Below, piece by piece: positions 35,777-46,055 of a DNA stretch of 64,000 nucleotides. The notes below the pieces were generated by a model that made no database searches, was not told the origin of the DNA, and saw only the letters and a list, made by a program, of their open reading frames with translations. The stretch comes from Natrinema caseinilyticum (GTDB taxonomy: Archaea; Halobacteriota; Halobacteria; Halobacteriales; Natrialbaceae): the NCBI RefSeq assembly GCF_024227435.1, contig NZ_CP100445.1, positions 1,299,369 to 1,363,368 on the forward strand, written 5' to 3'. The translations under genes were made by a program, and so were the position numbers. Every line of letters begins with the position of its first letter. Position 1 is the first letter of the stretch.

Positions 35777-36033
35777 CCCACGAGTTCACTCGTGGGATGA
35801 AGCGCGTAAGGCTTGATTATCGCGCAGTACGAACCGTGATTGCCGAGTTCCGGGCAAGGACGCGAGAGCCCGCTGTCCGGGACAGGGGCGGTACTGGCTC
35901 CGCCCACAACTGGACCGCGTAGCGCCAGTTCCCGTCACTGTCTGTGACAGCGGAGATCGGACGAGCGAGTTCGGAACTCCCACCGTCGTGGATGCGATCT
36001 GTGACCGCACAACCCCACGACTTCAGTCGTGGG
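35777..36033 (+). mobile_element. IS605/IS1341-derived MITE
   Basis: A hairpin CCCACGAGTTCACTCGTGGG at 35777-35796 and a related one, CCCACGACTTCAGTCGTGGG, at 36014-36033 bound about 257 bases that encode no transposase. The interior is compatible with the right-end (omega RNA) region of haloarchaeal IS1341-type elements. It is thus a non-autonomous derivative of a family different from the complete element at 20.7 kb. True ends extend a few bases beyond the hairpins. Confidence 0.75.
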
Positions 36034-36049
36034 AGAAGTCAGGGGGTCG

Positions 36050-36340
36050 TCACAACCGCTCCGTGCTCACGTCGACGCCGGGTGGCGTCACCAGCAGAAA
36101 GCCACGGAAGTGAACGAGGTTGCCGCCCGACTCCTTGACGTCGCGTGCGAATCCGGCGGCCAGTTCGTTGACGTCGCCGTCGACGTTGAGAACGAGGACG
36201 TTCCCCTTCGAGATCGTCTCGGTCCACTCGTCGGCGGATGTCGTCCCGTCCAGTACGCCGAGGACGATGCTCCCCTCGAGTTCCAGTTCGTCGTCCATGT
36301 GTTCCTCGACGGCCCGAAGGTCGAGGTCGAAATCGCTCAT
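36050..36340 (-). CDS. DUF5779 family protein
   Basis: This 96-residue acidic protein (MSDFDLDLRAVEEHMDDELE start; GSIVLGVLDGTTSADEW; NVLVLNVDGDVNELAAGFAR) matches the haloarchaeal DUF5779 pattern. It is cytosolic with mixed alpha/beta character. Its function is unknown. The MITE lies just past its stop codon, and the ferritin-like gene is 57 bases upstream on the same strand. Confidence 0.85.
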   Translation of the reverse strand: MSDFDLDLRAVEEHMDDELELEGSIVLGVLDGTTSADEWTETISKGNVLVLNVDGDVNELAAGFARDVKESGGNLVHFRGFLLVTPPGVDVSTERL

Positions 36341-36397
36341 ACGGGTCGGTCGAACTGAGACGAGAAAAACGTTCCTCTCCCCCGAGTTTCGGCGAGG

Positions 36398-36865
36398 CTA
36401 GTCCGACGGGAACTCCTTCTGAAACCCGCGGAATTCCGTGTGGTGTGCCTCCTCGTCGGCGAGAATCGTCACCGCGACGTCCTCCGTGACGGGGTCGTTT
36501 GCGTCGGCGGCGGCCTCGACCAGCGAGCGGTACGTCTCGATCGCGTCGTCCTCGGCCTCGAGAACGCCCTCGATGACCGACTGGACGTCCGTCGTGTCCG
36601 CCGGCGGCTGGAGGCTGTGCTGATCGGCCTCGAACGATTCCGAGCCGGGCGGGGACTCGTCGAGTTGTTTCAGGCGCTCGCCTAAGATCTGTGCGTGGTC
36701 GAGTTCCTCCTGAATATCCTGCTGGAGGCTCTCTTTGACCTCTTCGGCGTGGATGCCGTCGAGGACGATCGCGTTGGTGAGGTAGTTCATCACGGTCTCG
36801 AGTTCGTCGATGTACGCTTCCGTCAGCAGGTCGGTTATCTCGTCGGTCGTCATGCGGGTGGCCAT
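36398..36865 (-). CDS. Ferritin-like diiron protein
   Basis: This 155-residue four-helix protein has the paired diiron ligands of ferritin-like proteins: Glu in EAYIDELETVMNYLTNA, ExxH in EELDHAQILG, Glu in LEAEDDAIETYRSL and ExxH in LADEEAHHTEF. It resembles rubrerythrin-like or Dps-like proteins but lacks a rubredoxin domain. It would store iron or remove peroxide. MATRMTTDEI offers two possible ATGs, 36865 and 36853. Confidence 0.85.
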   Translation of the reverse strand: MATRMTTDEITDLLTEAYIDELETVMNYLTNAIVLDGIHAEEVKESLQQDIQEELDHAQILGERLKQLDESPPGSESFEADQHSLQPPADTTDVQSVIEGVLEAEDDAIETYRSLVEAAADANDPVTEDVAVTILADEEAHHTEFRGFQKEFPSD

Positions 36866-37366
36866 CCCACGGCCGGGTATAAAGTTCTCATACGTGCGTC
36901 TGCGAGCGCGGGATCGAATCGCCTCGAGCGACGGCCGGTCGAGGAGAGCGGACGTCCTCCGGGTGGCGAGATCCGATCGATTCGGGCTGGGTCAGCGTCG
37001 GTCCGACGATCGGACATCGCGATAGCCTCGGCCGCAGTTCACTACCGAATCCCCCGTCCCTCTATACGCTACCAACAATATTCCCGGAGGAAAAACACAC
37101 TCGTATACATCCGGCGGCGATCCGTGACCGAAACCGACCGAACGACCATCCGGGTGCGCGCGCCAGCGCTCGAGCGGACAGATACGGAGCCGATCCACCG
37201 AATAAAAAGGATCGTACGCCGGTGGTGGGACCGATAGGCCACTGATCCCCATACTGTATTAGGACGTATATCTTACTTATACAGCATCGCCCTCGTGCGA
37301 TTTTCGGCCGTAATGTAGAATTGACGTCGGTTCGAAGAGCGTCGCCCCAGCCCGGACAGCGGTAGA
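36866..37366. other. No supported gene
   Basis: About 500 bases upstream of leuA hold only shadow frames. AT-rich patches near 37075-37095 and 37255-37285 (ACGTATATCTTACTTATACAG) may be promoter elements or remnants. No hairpin with a T-run was found. Confidence 0.45.
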
Positions 37367-37374
37367 TTTATATA
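37367..37374 (+). promoter_or_regulatory. leuA TATA element
   Basis: TTTATATA lies 28 bases before the ATG at 37402, the right distance for a leaderless transcript. This supports 37402 as the true leuA start, although the frame from it breaks at 37440. Confidence 0.65.
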
Positions 37375-37401
37375 CCTCCTCGCACCTCGGATTCAGATAC
37401 A

Positions 37402-38635
37402 ATGTCTTCACAAGACAACCCGTCCTCTGACACCAGTCAGGGGGGTCGAGTTCTTCCAGGGCACGTTAGATTCCACTGACGAAATAGAGTCAGCACGTGT
37501 CTTCGATACGACCCTCCGGGACGGCGAACAGTCGCCCGGCACTTCGTTTTCCTACGACGATAAACGGCAGATCGCGTCCGTTCTGGACGACATGGGGACC
37601 CACGTCATAGAGGCTGGATTCCCCGTCAACTCGGACGCCGAGTTCGAGGCCGTTCGTGATATCGCTTCGTCCACCAGTTCGACGACCGCTGGCCTCGCCC
37701 GCGTCGTCGAGGGGGACATCGAAGCGGCACTCGATTCCGGCGTCGAGATGGTGCACGTGTTCGTCAGCACCAGCGACGTCCAGATAGAGGATTCGATGCA
37801 TGCCACCCGGGAGGAAGTCGTACAGCGCGCAGTCGAGTCGGTCGAACGCGTCAAAGAGGCGGGCGTGACCTGCATGTTCTCGCCGATGGATTCGACGCGA
37901 ACCGACGAGGAATACCTGATCGAAGTCATCGAAGCCGTTTCCGACGCGGGAACCGACTGGATCAACATCCCGGACACCTGCGGCGTCGCAACGCCGACCA
38001 GGTTCAGGGCCATGATCGAGAAGGTCTGTGACCACACCGACGCGAAGGTGGACGTCCACACTCACGACGACTTCGGACTGGCCACCGCCAACGCACTGGC
38101 GGGCATCGAAGCGGGCGCATCCCAGGCGCAAGTGTCGATCAACTCCATCGGGGAGCGGGCCGGGAACGCCGCCTACGAGGAGTTCGTGATGGCCGTCGAG
38201 TCGCTCTACCAGACCGACACCGGCATCGACACGACGCGCATCACCGAAGTCTCCGAGGTCGTCGAGGAAAAAAGCGGGATGGCGACGCCGGGCAACAAGC
38301 CCGTCGTGGGCGACAACGCGTTCTCCCACGAGAGCGGCATCCACGCGGCCGGCGTCATCGAAAACTCCGACACCTTCGAACCGGGCGTCATGACCCCCGA
38401 GATGGTCGGTGCCGAACGCAAGCTCGTCATGGGCAAGCACACCGGCACCCACTCCGTCCGGGAACGACTCGTCGAGTGCGGGTACGACCCCACCGACGAT
38501 CAGGTCCGAGCGGTCACCCGTCGCGTCAAAGATTACGGGGCAGAGAAGCGCCGCGTCACGGTCGACGTCCTGGAGCGCTTCGCCGAGGAGGCTGGCGTCG
38601 AACGCCAGCAGGATCAGGAGGAGGTGCGCGCCTGA
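37402..38635 (+). CDS. leuA: 2-isopropylmalate/citramalate synthase, frameshifted
   Basis: The enzyme condenses acetyl-CoA with a 2-oxo acid, the first step of leucine synthesis. The catalytic domain is clear: VFDTTLRDGEQSPGTSF (metal and substrate binding), THVIEAGFPVNSD, DVHTHDDFGLATANAL and ENALSHESGIH-type HESGIHAAG. It has no long C-terminal LeuA dimer domain, as in short archaeal forms. The ATG at 37402 (MSSQDNPSSDTSQG) is out of frame with the rest: a run of six G at 37440-37445 has one base too many. The in-frame ATG at 37592 would lose the essential TTLRDGEQ motif. It is a frameshifted gene, a sequencing error or recoded. Confidence 0.85.
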
Positions 38636-38949
38636 GGAATGTCCTCCCCGTTTGCCACCGCTCGCGAGCACCAGCTATCGCGTTCGAACGATCGCACTCG
38701 TAAGGATTATCACCCTCGAGGGAGCTACGTTGTCAGTAATGACGGTCCGCGCTCCCCTGTCGACGTCCGCTCGCACGGTCGGCAACAGCGCGCTCGCTCC
38801 GATTCGTATTGTAGGGGCGTCCTAGCCCCATCTTCAGTACCTCGTAGCTTCCGACCTGAACCCGTATCGTTCTCCGAGCGATCAGCAATCCAGCAGATGA
38901 CACACTACCGCACACCACCCGATCGCCGCACGACGGCAGGAGGCAATCG
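38636..38949 (+). promoter_or_regulatory. ilv operon leader with short ORF
   Basis: The 314-base gap between leuA and ilvB has a 28-codon ORF at 38739-38825 (MTVRAPLSTSARTVGNSALA, ending IRIVGAS). A hairpin GGGGC-GCCCC (38814-38829) spans its stop codon. GGAGCTACG at 38721-38729 can pair with CGTAGCTTCC at 38843-38852. AAGGATTAT at 38702-38710 is a possible TATA region. The arrangement could attenuate ilvBNC, but this is speculative. Confidence 0.35.
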
Positions 38950-40755
38950 ATGAGCGAACGCGCAGCAAAGATCACACCAGCCGACGACGAACAGCACGAC
39001 GATCAGATCGCCGACGGCGCTGCCCCCGACGCAGCGACCGAGACCGATGCCGAATCGGAGCGGACGCCCGTCACGACGGGTGCCGAAGCGGTCGTCCGCG
39101 CACTCGAGAACGCGGGCGTCGAATACGCGTTCGGCGTGCAAGGCGGTGCGATCATGCCCGTGTACGACGCGCTCTACGATTCGGACATCACCCACGTGAC
39201 GATGGCCCACGAACAGGGTGCGGCCCACGCGGCGGACGCCTACGGCATCGTCTCGGGCGATCCTGGAGTCTGCCTCGCGACGTCGGGGCCGGGAGCGACC
39301 AACCTGGTCACCGGCATCGCGGACGCCGACATGGATTCGGACCCGCTGTTGGCCCTGACGGGACAGGTCCCGACGGAGTTCGTCGGCAACGACGCCTTCC
39401 AGGAAACCGATACGACGGGCGTGACGACCCCGATCACGAAGGACAACACCTTCTCGAGCGATTCGGACCGGGTCGGCACCGACGTCAGCGAAGCGTTCGC
39501 ACTGGCCCGCGAAGGCCGACCGGGACCGACCCTGGTCGACCTCCCCAAAGACGTCACCAACGGCGAGACCGACCGCGAACCCGACGCACCGAGGGTGCCC
39601 GACACCTACGAGGTCCAAGAGCGGGCCGACTCCGACATCGTCGCGGCTGCTGCCGAGCGAATCGAAACGGCCGCGCGGCCGGTGTTGCTGCTCGGCGGCG
39701 GGGTCATCAAGGGAGGCGCCAGCGAGGCCTGTCGCGAGTTCGCGATCGAACACGACATTCCGGTCATCACCACGATGCCCGGCCTCGGCTCGTTCCCCGA
39801 GGACCACGAGCTCTCCCTCGAGATGGCGGGGATGCACGGGACCGGATACGCCAACATGGCGATCACCCACTGCGACACGTTGATCGGAATCGGCACGCGG
39901 TTCGACGACCGATTGACGGGCGGAATCGAGACCTTCGCGCCGGACGCGGAGGTCATCCACGTCGACATCGATCCCGCGGAGATCTCGAAGAACATCCACG
40001 CGGACTACCCGCTGGTCGGCGACGCCGAAACCGTCGTCGAACAGCTGTCCGAGGCCGTCGACTCGTCGCCGGAAGCGACGAAGTGGCGCGCGCAGTGCCA
40101 GCAGTGGAAATCCGACTACTCGATGGCCTACGACGCGCCCACGGACGGACCGGTCCAGCCGGAATTCGTCGTGGAAGCGCTGGACGAGGCCACGAGCGAC
40201 CACGCCATCGTCACCACCGGCGTCGGCCAACACCAGATGTGGGCCTGCCAGTACTGGACGTTCACCGAGCCCCGCACCTGGGTCTCGAGTCACGGCCTCG
40301 GCACGATGGGATACGGCCTCCCGTCGGCGATCGGCGCGCGGCTGGCGGCCGACGACGACCAGGAAGTCGTCTGTGTCGACGGCGACGGATCGTTCCTGAT
40401 GACGCTTCAGGGCCTCTCGGTCGCCGTTCGCGAGAACCTGGACATCACGGTCGCCGTCCTCAACAACGAATACATCGGCATGGTCCGGCAGTGGCAAGAC
40501 GCCTTCTTCGAGGGACGTCACTCCGCGTCGGATTACCACTGGATGCCCGAGTTCGACAAGCTCGCCGAAGCATTCGGCGCGAAGGGCTTCCGGATCGACG
40601 ACTACGACGACGTCGCGGAGTCGATCGACGCCGCGGTCGCCTACGACGGCCCGTCAGTGATCGACGTTCACATCGACCCCGACGCCAACGTCTACCCGAT
40701 GGTTCCGAGCGGCGGCGACAACGGTCAGTTCGCGCTGACGGAGGATCAACTATGA
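38950..40755 (+). CDS. ilvB: Acetolactate synthase, large subunit
   Basis: This 601-residue TPP enzyme makes acetolactate or acetohydroxybutyrate for Val, Leu and Ile. The catalytic Glu is in HEQGAAHAADAYG, the FAD-region and central domain follow, and the TPP-binding motif is GDGSFLMT...LNNEYIGMV near residues 477-515. About 40 acidic residues precede the core. Its stop overlaps the ilvN start (ATGA). Confidence 0.96.
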   Translation: MSERAAKITPADDEQHDDQIADGAAPDAATETDAESERTPVTTGAEAVVRALENAGVEYAFGVQGGAIMPVYDALYDSDITHVTMAHEQGAAHAADAYGIVSGDPGVCLATSGPGATNLVTGIADADMDSDPLLALTGQVPTEFVGNDAFQETDTTGVTTPITKDNTFSSDSDRVGTDVSEAFALAREGRPGPTLVDLPKDVTNGETDREPDAPRVPDTYEVQERADSDIVAAAAERIETAARPVLLLGGGVIKGGASEACREFAIEHDIPVITTMPGLGSFPEDHELSLEMAGMHGTGYANMAITHCDTLIGIGTRFDDRLTGGIETFAPDAEVIHVDIDPAEISKNIHADYPLVGDAETVVEQLSEAVDSSPEATKWRAQCQQWKSDYSMAYDAPTDGPVQPEFVVEALDEATSDHAIVTTGVGQHQMWACQYWTFTEPRTWVSSHGLGTMGYGLPSAIGARLAADDDQEVVCVDGDGSFLMTLQGLSVAVRENLDITVAVLNNEYIGMVRQWQDAFFEGRHSASDYHWMPEFDKLAEAFGAKGFRIDDYDDVAESIDAAVAYDGPSVIDVHIDPDANVYPMVPSGGDNGQFALTEDQL

Positions 40756-41414
40756 AACGCGGACTCGACGGCCCGGCACCGGAAGAACGACCCACCCCGG
40801 CGGGTCGACGGAACAAGCAGGGCATTCGGATCGACCCCGAGGTCGAAGCGACCCACGAGCCGCGACGCACCGTCATCTCCGCGCTGGTCGAACACGAACC
40901 CGGCGTCCTCTCGGACGTCTCCGGGTTGTTCTCCCGGCGGCAGTTCAACATCGAGAGCCTGACCGTCGGCCCCACGGAAGACGAGGATCTCGCACGCATC
41001 ACGATCGTCGTCGAGGAGCCCGATCCCGGGATCGACCAGGTCGAAAAACAGCTGCGGAAGCTGGTCCCGGTGATCTCCGTGCGCGAACTCGAGCCCGACG
41101 CGATGCGCCGCGAACTCGCGCTGATCAAAGTCGAGGCGGACCGACCCGACCAGGTCGCCGCCGTCGCGGACATGTACGACGGCAACACCGTCGACTCGAG
41201 CCCGGAAACGGCGACGATCGAGGTGACGGGCGCGCGCCAGAAAATCGAGGCCGCGGTCGATACCTTCAGCCAGTTCGGGATTCGAGAGATTTCCCGAACG
41301 GGAACGACGGCACTGGCACGCGGCACCGACCAGACCGCCGCGTTCGGCACGGCACAGCCCGCCACCGAGGCGAACCACGACCGACAATCCACACAATCAG
41401 CTGACGATGACTGA
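40752..41414 (+). CDS. ilvN: Acetolactate synthase, small (regulatory) subunit
   Basis: This 220-residue protein has the ACT domain typical of IlvN/IlvH ([20 protein letters not shown], then [12 protein letters not shown]) at residues 40-115 and the ALS small-subunit C-terminal domain ([28 protein letters not shown]). It confers valine feedback control on the large subunit. The tail after residue 195 is a long acidic extension. It overlaps both neighbours, ilvB by four bases and ilvC by eight. Confidence 0.95.
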   Translation: MKRGLDGPAPEERPTPAGRRNKQGIRIDPEVEATHEPRRTVISALVEHEPGVLSDVSGLFSRRQFNIESLTVGPTEDEDLARITIVVEEPDPGIDQVEKQLRKLVPVISVRELEPDAMRRELALIKVEADRPDQVAAVADMYDGNTVDSSPETATIEVTGARQKIEAAVDTFSQFGIREISRTGTTALARGTDQTAAFGTAQPATEANHDRQSTQSADDD

Positions 41415-42456
41415 CGAATTTACCACCGACATCTACTACGACGACGACGCGGACGTATCGACGCTCGACGACGACACCGTTGCCGTCCTCGGCTACGGGA
41501 GCCAGGGCCACGCACACGCGCTGAACCTTCACGAAAGCGGGGTCGACGTCGTCGTCGGCCTGCGCGAGGATTCGTCCTCGCGGTCGGCTGCCGAAGCCGA
41601 CGGCCTCACGGTGACGACGCCCGACGAGGCGGTCTCGCGGGCCTCCTACGTCTCCGTGCTCGTGCCCGACACCGTCCAGGCCTCGGTTTACGAGAACGAT
41701 ATCGAACCGAACCTCGAGGCGGGCGACACGCTGCAGTTCGCCCACGGGCTGAACATTCACTACAACCAGATCGAACCGCCGACGGACGTCGACGTGACGA
41801 TGGTCGCGCCCAAGAGCCCGGGACACCTCGTCCGGCGCAACTACGAGAACGACGAGGGGACGCCCGGCCTGCTGGCGGTCTACCAGGACACCACGGGCGA
41901 CGCACAGGAACACGCCCTCGCGTACGCGAAGGGAATCGGCTGCACTCGCGCGGGCGTCATCGAGACGACGTTCCAGGAGGAAGTCGAATCCGACCTCTTC
42001 GGGGAGCAGGCCGTCCTCTGTGGCGGCGTCACCTCGCTGGTCAAACACGGCTACGAGACGCTGGTCGACGCCGGCTACTCGCCGGAAATCGCCTACTTCG
42101 AGTGTCTCAACGAACTCAAGCTCATCGTCGACCTGATGTACGAGGGCGGCCACGCCGAGATGTGGGACTCGGTCTCCGATACGGCCGAATACGGCGGTCT
42201 GAGTCGCGGCGACCGGATCGTCGACGAGACCGTCCGCGAGAACATGGAAGAGACCTTAGCGGAGATTCAAAACGGCGAGTTCACCCGCGAGTGGATCCTC
42301 GAGAACCAGGCCGGTCGCCCGAGCTACCACCAGCTCCGGGAGGCCGAGAAGAACCACGAGATCGAGCAGGTCGGCGAGCGCCTGCGCGATCTGTTCGCGT
42401 GGGCCGAGGACGAAGAGACCGAAGACGAGTCAGTCCCGGTCCAGGCGGACGACTAA
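41407..42456 (+). CDS. ilvC: Ketol-acid reductoisomerase
   Basis: This 349-residue class I enzyme converts acetolactate to 2,3-dihydroxyisovalerate using NADPH and Mg. The dinucleotide motif is [19 protein letters not shown], followed by [12 protein letters not shown], and the metal-binding helices of the C-terminal knotted domain contain [11 protein letters not shown] and [19 protein letters not shown]. The length and motifs are complete. It overlaps the ilvN end. Confidence 0.96.
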   Translation: MTDEFTTDIYYDDDADVSTLDDDTVAVLGYGSQGHAHALNLHESGVDVVVGLREDSSSRSAAEADGLTVTTPDEAVSRASYVSVLVPDTVQASVYENDIEPNLEAGDTLQFAHGLNIHYNQIEPPTDVDVTMVAPKSPGHLVRRNYENDEGTPGLLAVYQDTTGDAQEHALAYAKGIGCTRAGVIETTFQEEVESDLFGEQAVLCGGVTSLVKHGYETLVDAGYSPEIAYFECLNELKLIVDLMYEGGHAEMWDSVSDTAEYGGLSRGDRIVDETVRENMEETLAEIQNGEFTREWILENQAGRPSYHQLREAEKNHEIEQVGERLRDLFAWAEDEETEDESVPVQADD

Positions 42457-42465
42457 CGGAAGACG

Positions 42466-42762
42466 ATGACAGCAAACGACGACACACCGAACGAGACGAT
42501 GGCCGACGTCGGCCACACGAACCCCTACACCGGGGAGGCGGTTGGCCAGTTGTTCAGCCGCGGTCCGACCGTCGCCGCAGACGGCGGGATGCCGGAGACC
42601 GATGCCGACGCGGTCGAGGGGAGTACCGACGCGAAACCGACGATGCGCGACGTCGACCACACGCCGCCGAATAGCGCGGACGACGCGAACCGCGTCTTCG
42701 AACGCGGGACCGAGTACGGTCGCCGCGGCGTACGCAGCGCCAGCGTAGAGGACGACACATGA
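42466..42762 (+). CDS. Small protein inside ilv-leu operon
   Basis: This 98-residue very acidic, low-complexity protein ([20 protein letters not shown] start) has an internal near-repeat: [22 protein letters not shown] and [22 protein letters not shown], each a D-V-x-H-T-x-P...F-x-R-G unit. It starts nine bases after ilvC and its stop overlaps leuC (ATGA), so it is produced with the pathway enzymes. No domain is recognised. It could be a small regulator or assembly factor. Confidence 0.75.
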   Translation: MTANDDTPNETMADVGHTNPYTGEAVGQLFSRGPTVAADGGMPETDADAVEGSTDAKPTMRDVDHTPPNSADDANRVFERGTEYGRRGVRSASVEDDT

Positions 42763-44180
42763 GCGAAGGCACACTGTACGACAAGGTCTGGGATCGCCAC
42801 AAGGTAACGCGCCTGCCGACCGGACAGGATCAGCTGTTCGTCGGCCTCCACCTCATCCACGAGGTGACCAGCCCCCAGGCGTTCGGGATGCTCCGCGAGC
42901 GCGACCTCGAGGTCGCCTATCCCGAACTGACCCACGCGACGGTCGACCACATCGTCCCGACGGCCGACCAGTCCCGGCCCTACGAGGAGGACGCGGCCGA
43001 GGAGATGATGGCCGAACTCGAGGAGAACGTCCGCGAGGCGGGCATCGACTTTTCGGACCCGACGTCGGGCGATCAGGGGATCGTCCACGTCATCGGACCG
43101 GAGCAAGGGCTCACCCAGCCCGGCAAGACGATCGTCTGCGGTGACTCTCACACCTCGACCCACGGTGCCTTCGGCGCGCTCGCGTTCGGCATCGGGACCT
43201 CCCAGATTCGCGACGTGCTCGCGACGGGCACCGTTGCCATGGAGAAACAGAAGGTCCGCAAAATTCAGGTCGACGGCGAACTCGGCGAGGGGGTCGAAGC
43301 GAAAGACGTCATCCTCGAGATCATCCGCCGCCTCGGAACGGAAGGCGGCGTCGGCTACGTCTACGAGTACGCGGGCGAGGCCATCGAGAGTCTCGGCATG
43401 GAGGGTCGGATGTCGATCTGTAACATGTCGATCGAGGGCGGCGCTCGCGCGGGCTACGTCAACCCCGACGAGACCACCTACGAGTGGCTCGAGGGGACCG
43501 ACTACTTCCAGGAAAATCCGGAGAAGTTCGACGAACTGAAGCCCTACTGGGAGTCGATCCGCTCCGACGAGGACGCGGAATACGACGATATCGTCCGGAT
43601 CGACGCGAACGAACTCGAGCCGGTCGTCACCTGGGGCACGACGCCCGGGCAGGGTGTCGGCGTCACCGAGCCGATTCCGGCACCGGGGGACCTCCCCGCG
43701 GACAAGCAAGACACCGCCCGACGCGCGCAAGAACACATGCGCGTCGAGCCCGGCGACACGATGGAGGGATACGACATCGACGTCGCCTTCCTCGGTTCCT
43801 GTACGAACTCGCGACTCCCGGACCTGCGACGCGCCGCCCGGATCGTCGAGGGCCGCGAGGTTCACGACGACGTCCGCGCGATGGTCGTCCCCGGCAGCCA
43901 GCGCGTTCAGGACGCCGCCGAGAAGGAAGGGCTGAAGGACGTCTTCGAGGAGGCCGGCTTCGAGTGGCGAAACGCCGGCTGTTCGATGTGTCTCGGCATG
44001 AACGAGGATCAACTCGAGGGCGACGAGGCCAGCGCCTCTTCCTCGAACCGGAATTTCGTCGGCCGCCAGGGGAGCAAGGACGGACGGACCGTCCTGATGA
44101 ACCCGCGGATGGTCGCCGCGGCGGCGATCACCGGGGAAGTCACTGACGTGCGCGACCTGAAGGAGGTGAGTTTGGCATGA
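42759..44180 (+). CDS. leuC: 3-isopropylmalate dehydratase, large subunit
   Basis: This 473-residue aconitase-family protein has the three cluster cysteines in [13 protein letters not shown] and GCSMCLGMN for a [4Fe-4S] centre, plus [20 protein letters not shown]. It isomerises 2- to 3-isopropylmalate together with LeuD. Its stop overlaps the leuD start. The large size fits the bacterial-type LeuC rather than the shorter archaeal homoaconitase type. Confidence 0.95.
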   Translation: MSEGTLYDKVWDRHKVTRLPTGQDQLFVGLHLIHEVTSPQAFGMLRERDLEVAYPELTHATVDHIVPTADQSRPYEEDAAEEMMAELEENVREAGIDFSDPTSGDQGIVHVIGPEQGLTQPGKTIVCGDSHTSTHGAFGALAFGIGTSQIRDVLATGTVAMEKQKVRKIQVDGELGEGVEAKDVILEIIRRLGTEGGVGYVYEYAGEAIESLGMEGRMSICNMSIEGGARAGYVNPDETTYEWLEGTDYFQENPEKFDELKPYWESIRSDEDAEYDDIVRIDANELEPVVTWGTTPGQGVGVTEPIPAPGDLPADKQDTARRAQEHMRVEPGDTMEGYDIDVAFLGSCTNSRLPDLRRAARIVEGREVHDDVRAMVVPGSQRVQDAAEKEGLKDVFEEAGFEWRNAGCSMCLGMNEDQLEGDEASASSSNRNFVGRQGSKDGRTVLMNPRMVAAAAITGEVTDVRDLKEVSLA

Positions 44181-44812
44181 GCGACGACGTGGAGATTCCG
44201 GAAGTCAACTTCGTCGCAGGGTCGGGTGTTCCGATCCGCGGGAACGACATCGACACCGACCAGATCATTCCCGCACGGTTCATGAAGGTCGTCACCTTCG
44301 ACGGACTGGGCGAGTTCGCGTTCTTCGATCTGCGCTTCGACGACGACGACGACCCCAAAGCGCACCCGTTCAACGAGGATCGCTATCAGGACTCCTCGGT
44401 GATGGTCGTCAACTCGAACTTCGGCTGCGGATCCTCGCGCGAGCACGCCCCCCAGGCGCTGATGCGCTGGGGGATCGACGCGATCATCGGCGAGAGTTTC
44501 GCGGAAATCTTCGCGGGGAACTGCCTCGCGCTCGGCATCCCGACCGTGACCGCCGACAGCGAAACGATCGAGCAACTGCAGGACTGGGTCGACGAGAACC
44601 CCGACGGCGAGATCGAGATCGACGTCGAGGACGAGACGGTGACGTACGGCGATCGAACGATCGACGTCTCCGTCGACGACGCCCAGCGCAAGGCGCTCGT
44701 GGAAGGCGTCTGGGACACGACGGCGCTGATGAAGTCCAACGCCGGCGAGGTCCGAAAAACGGCCCGGGAGCTGCCGTACGTCAATAGCACGGCGGTTCCC
44801 GAAGCGGAATAA
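44177..44812 (+). CDS. leuD: 3-isopropylmalate dehydratase, small subunit
   Basis: This 211-residue swivel-domain protein has the typical [14 protein letters not shown] near the start and [15 protein letters not shown] near residues 78-92. It completes the active site of LeuC. The C-terminal acidic extension after residue 170 is halophile-like. It is coupled to leuC by the overlapping start. Confidence 0.95.
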   Translation: MSDDVEIPEVNFVAGSGVPIRGNDIDTDQIIPARFMKVVTFDGLGEFAFFDLRFDDDDDPKAHPFNEDRYQDSSVMVVNSNFGCGSSREHAPQALMRWGIDAIIGESFAEIFAGNCLALGIPTVTADSETIEQLQDWVDENPDGEIEIDVEDETVTYGDRTIDVSVDDAQRKALVEGVWDTTALMKSNAGEVRKTARELPYVNSTAVPEAE

Positions 44813-44976
44813 GGACGGACCCCACCGTCACTGCTCGTTTTCGACCGTTCGACTCGCTCAGTTCCGTCCGTTCGCCGGTCGAAGCCGGCACACATTGTTT
44901 CATGTTGACATACCGGAAGCGGCAGGAGACCGACGTCACCGCGAGATATTTCGGCGCAAGCCCGATACAGTACCCT

Positions 44977-45891
44977 ATGTCCAGGTCCCTCGACGCGCCG
45001 TTTTTTCTGTTGCTCGCCGTGCTGTGGGGCTTGTCGTTTCCCGCGATCTCGGTCGGTCTCGAGTCGCTCCCGCCGCTGCTGTTTGCGGCCTTCCGGTACG
45101 ACATCGCGGCGCTACTCTTGCTTTCGTACGCTGTCGTTCGCGTGGACGACTGGCTCCCGACCCGCCGGAACGACGTCGTGGCCGTCGCGGGCGGCGGCGT
45201 GTTTCTGGTCGGCGGGAACGGATTGCTCTTTCTCGGCCAACAGACCGTTCCGAGCGGCGTCGCCGCGATCATCCAGGGGCTGGTTCCCATCGCCACCGCG
45301 CTGTGGGCGATCGCTCTCCTGGGGGAGCGGCTGTCACCGGTCGGTACCGTCGGTGCAGCGATCGGGTTTCTCGGCGTGGGACTGGTCGTTCAGCCGGATC
45401 CGGCGACCCTCTTCGCGGGAGATACCGCCGGTCGACTGTTGATCGTCGCGCAGGTGTGTAGCGTCTCGCTCGGCGGCGTGTTGATCCAGCGCGCCGGCCC
45501 GACCGTCGACCAACCGGTGCTCGTCGGGTGGTCCATGTTCGTCGGCGGGGTCGTCTTGCACGCCGTCAGCCTCGGCGCCGGTGAACTCCCATCGGCGGAC
45601 GTCGTCGGCCCGACTGCGGTCGGCGCACTGCTCTATCTCGGCATCTTCGCGACCGCCATCGCCTTCCTGATCTACTTCAGAATCCTCGAGGACCACGGCG
45701 CGTTCGAGGCGTCGCTGATCGGGTATCTGGTGCCGATCGTCGCCGCGGTCGCGGGCACGGTCCTGCTCGACGAGTCGGTCGGGGCGACGACGGTCGCCGG
45801 ATTCGGACTGATCGTCGTCGGGTTCGTCCTGCTGAAGCGACGCGCGATCGCCGACGCGGTCGGGACCAGTACCGCCGTGGGAAGCCCCTGA
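44977..45891 (+). CDS. EamA/DMT-family transporter
   Basis: This 304-residue protein has ten membrane segments in two EamA repeats (first FFLLLAVLWGLSFPAISVGL, second starting near LIVAQVCSVSLGGVLIQRAG). DMT carriers export metabolites, often amino acids, so its place between leuD and leuB suggests export or balance of branched-chain compounds, which is inference. I chose MSRSLDAPF at 44977 because upstream codons fit poorly; 44902 is the longer alternative. Confidence 0.85.
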   Translation: MSRSLDAPFFLLLAVLWGLSFPAISVGLESLPPLLFAAFRYDIAALLLLSYAVVRVDDWLPTRRNDVVAVAGGGVFLVGGNGLLFLGQQTVPSGVAAIIQGLVPIATALWAIALLGERLSPVGTVGAAIGFLGVGLVVQPDPATLFAGDTAGRLLIVAQVCSVSLGGVLIQRAGPTVDQPVLVGWSMFVGGVVLHAVSLGAGELPSADVVGPTAVGALLYLGIFATAIAFLIYFRILEDHGAFEASLIGYLVPIVAAVAGTVLLDESVGATTVAGFGLIVVGFVLLKRRAIADAVGTSTAVGSP

Positions 45892-46055
45892 GCCGGAAAC
45901 ATCGACGACTGCTCGGGTCTCGACTCACATTCGAGACCCGAGGCTCGAGATCGGCGTCACTCGCCTCGCGTTCCCGCTCCGACTCTCGGGCCACGGGCCG
46001 GTCCTCGAACGATGGTATCGATACCCTCTTTTCTGCCCCACGCTGATGTAGGTGC

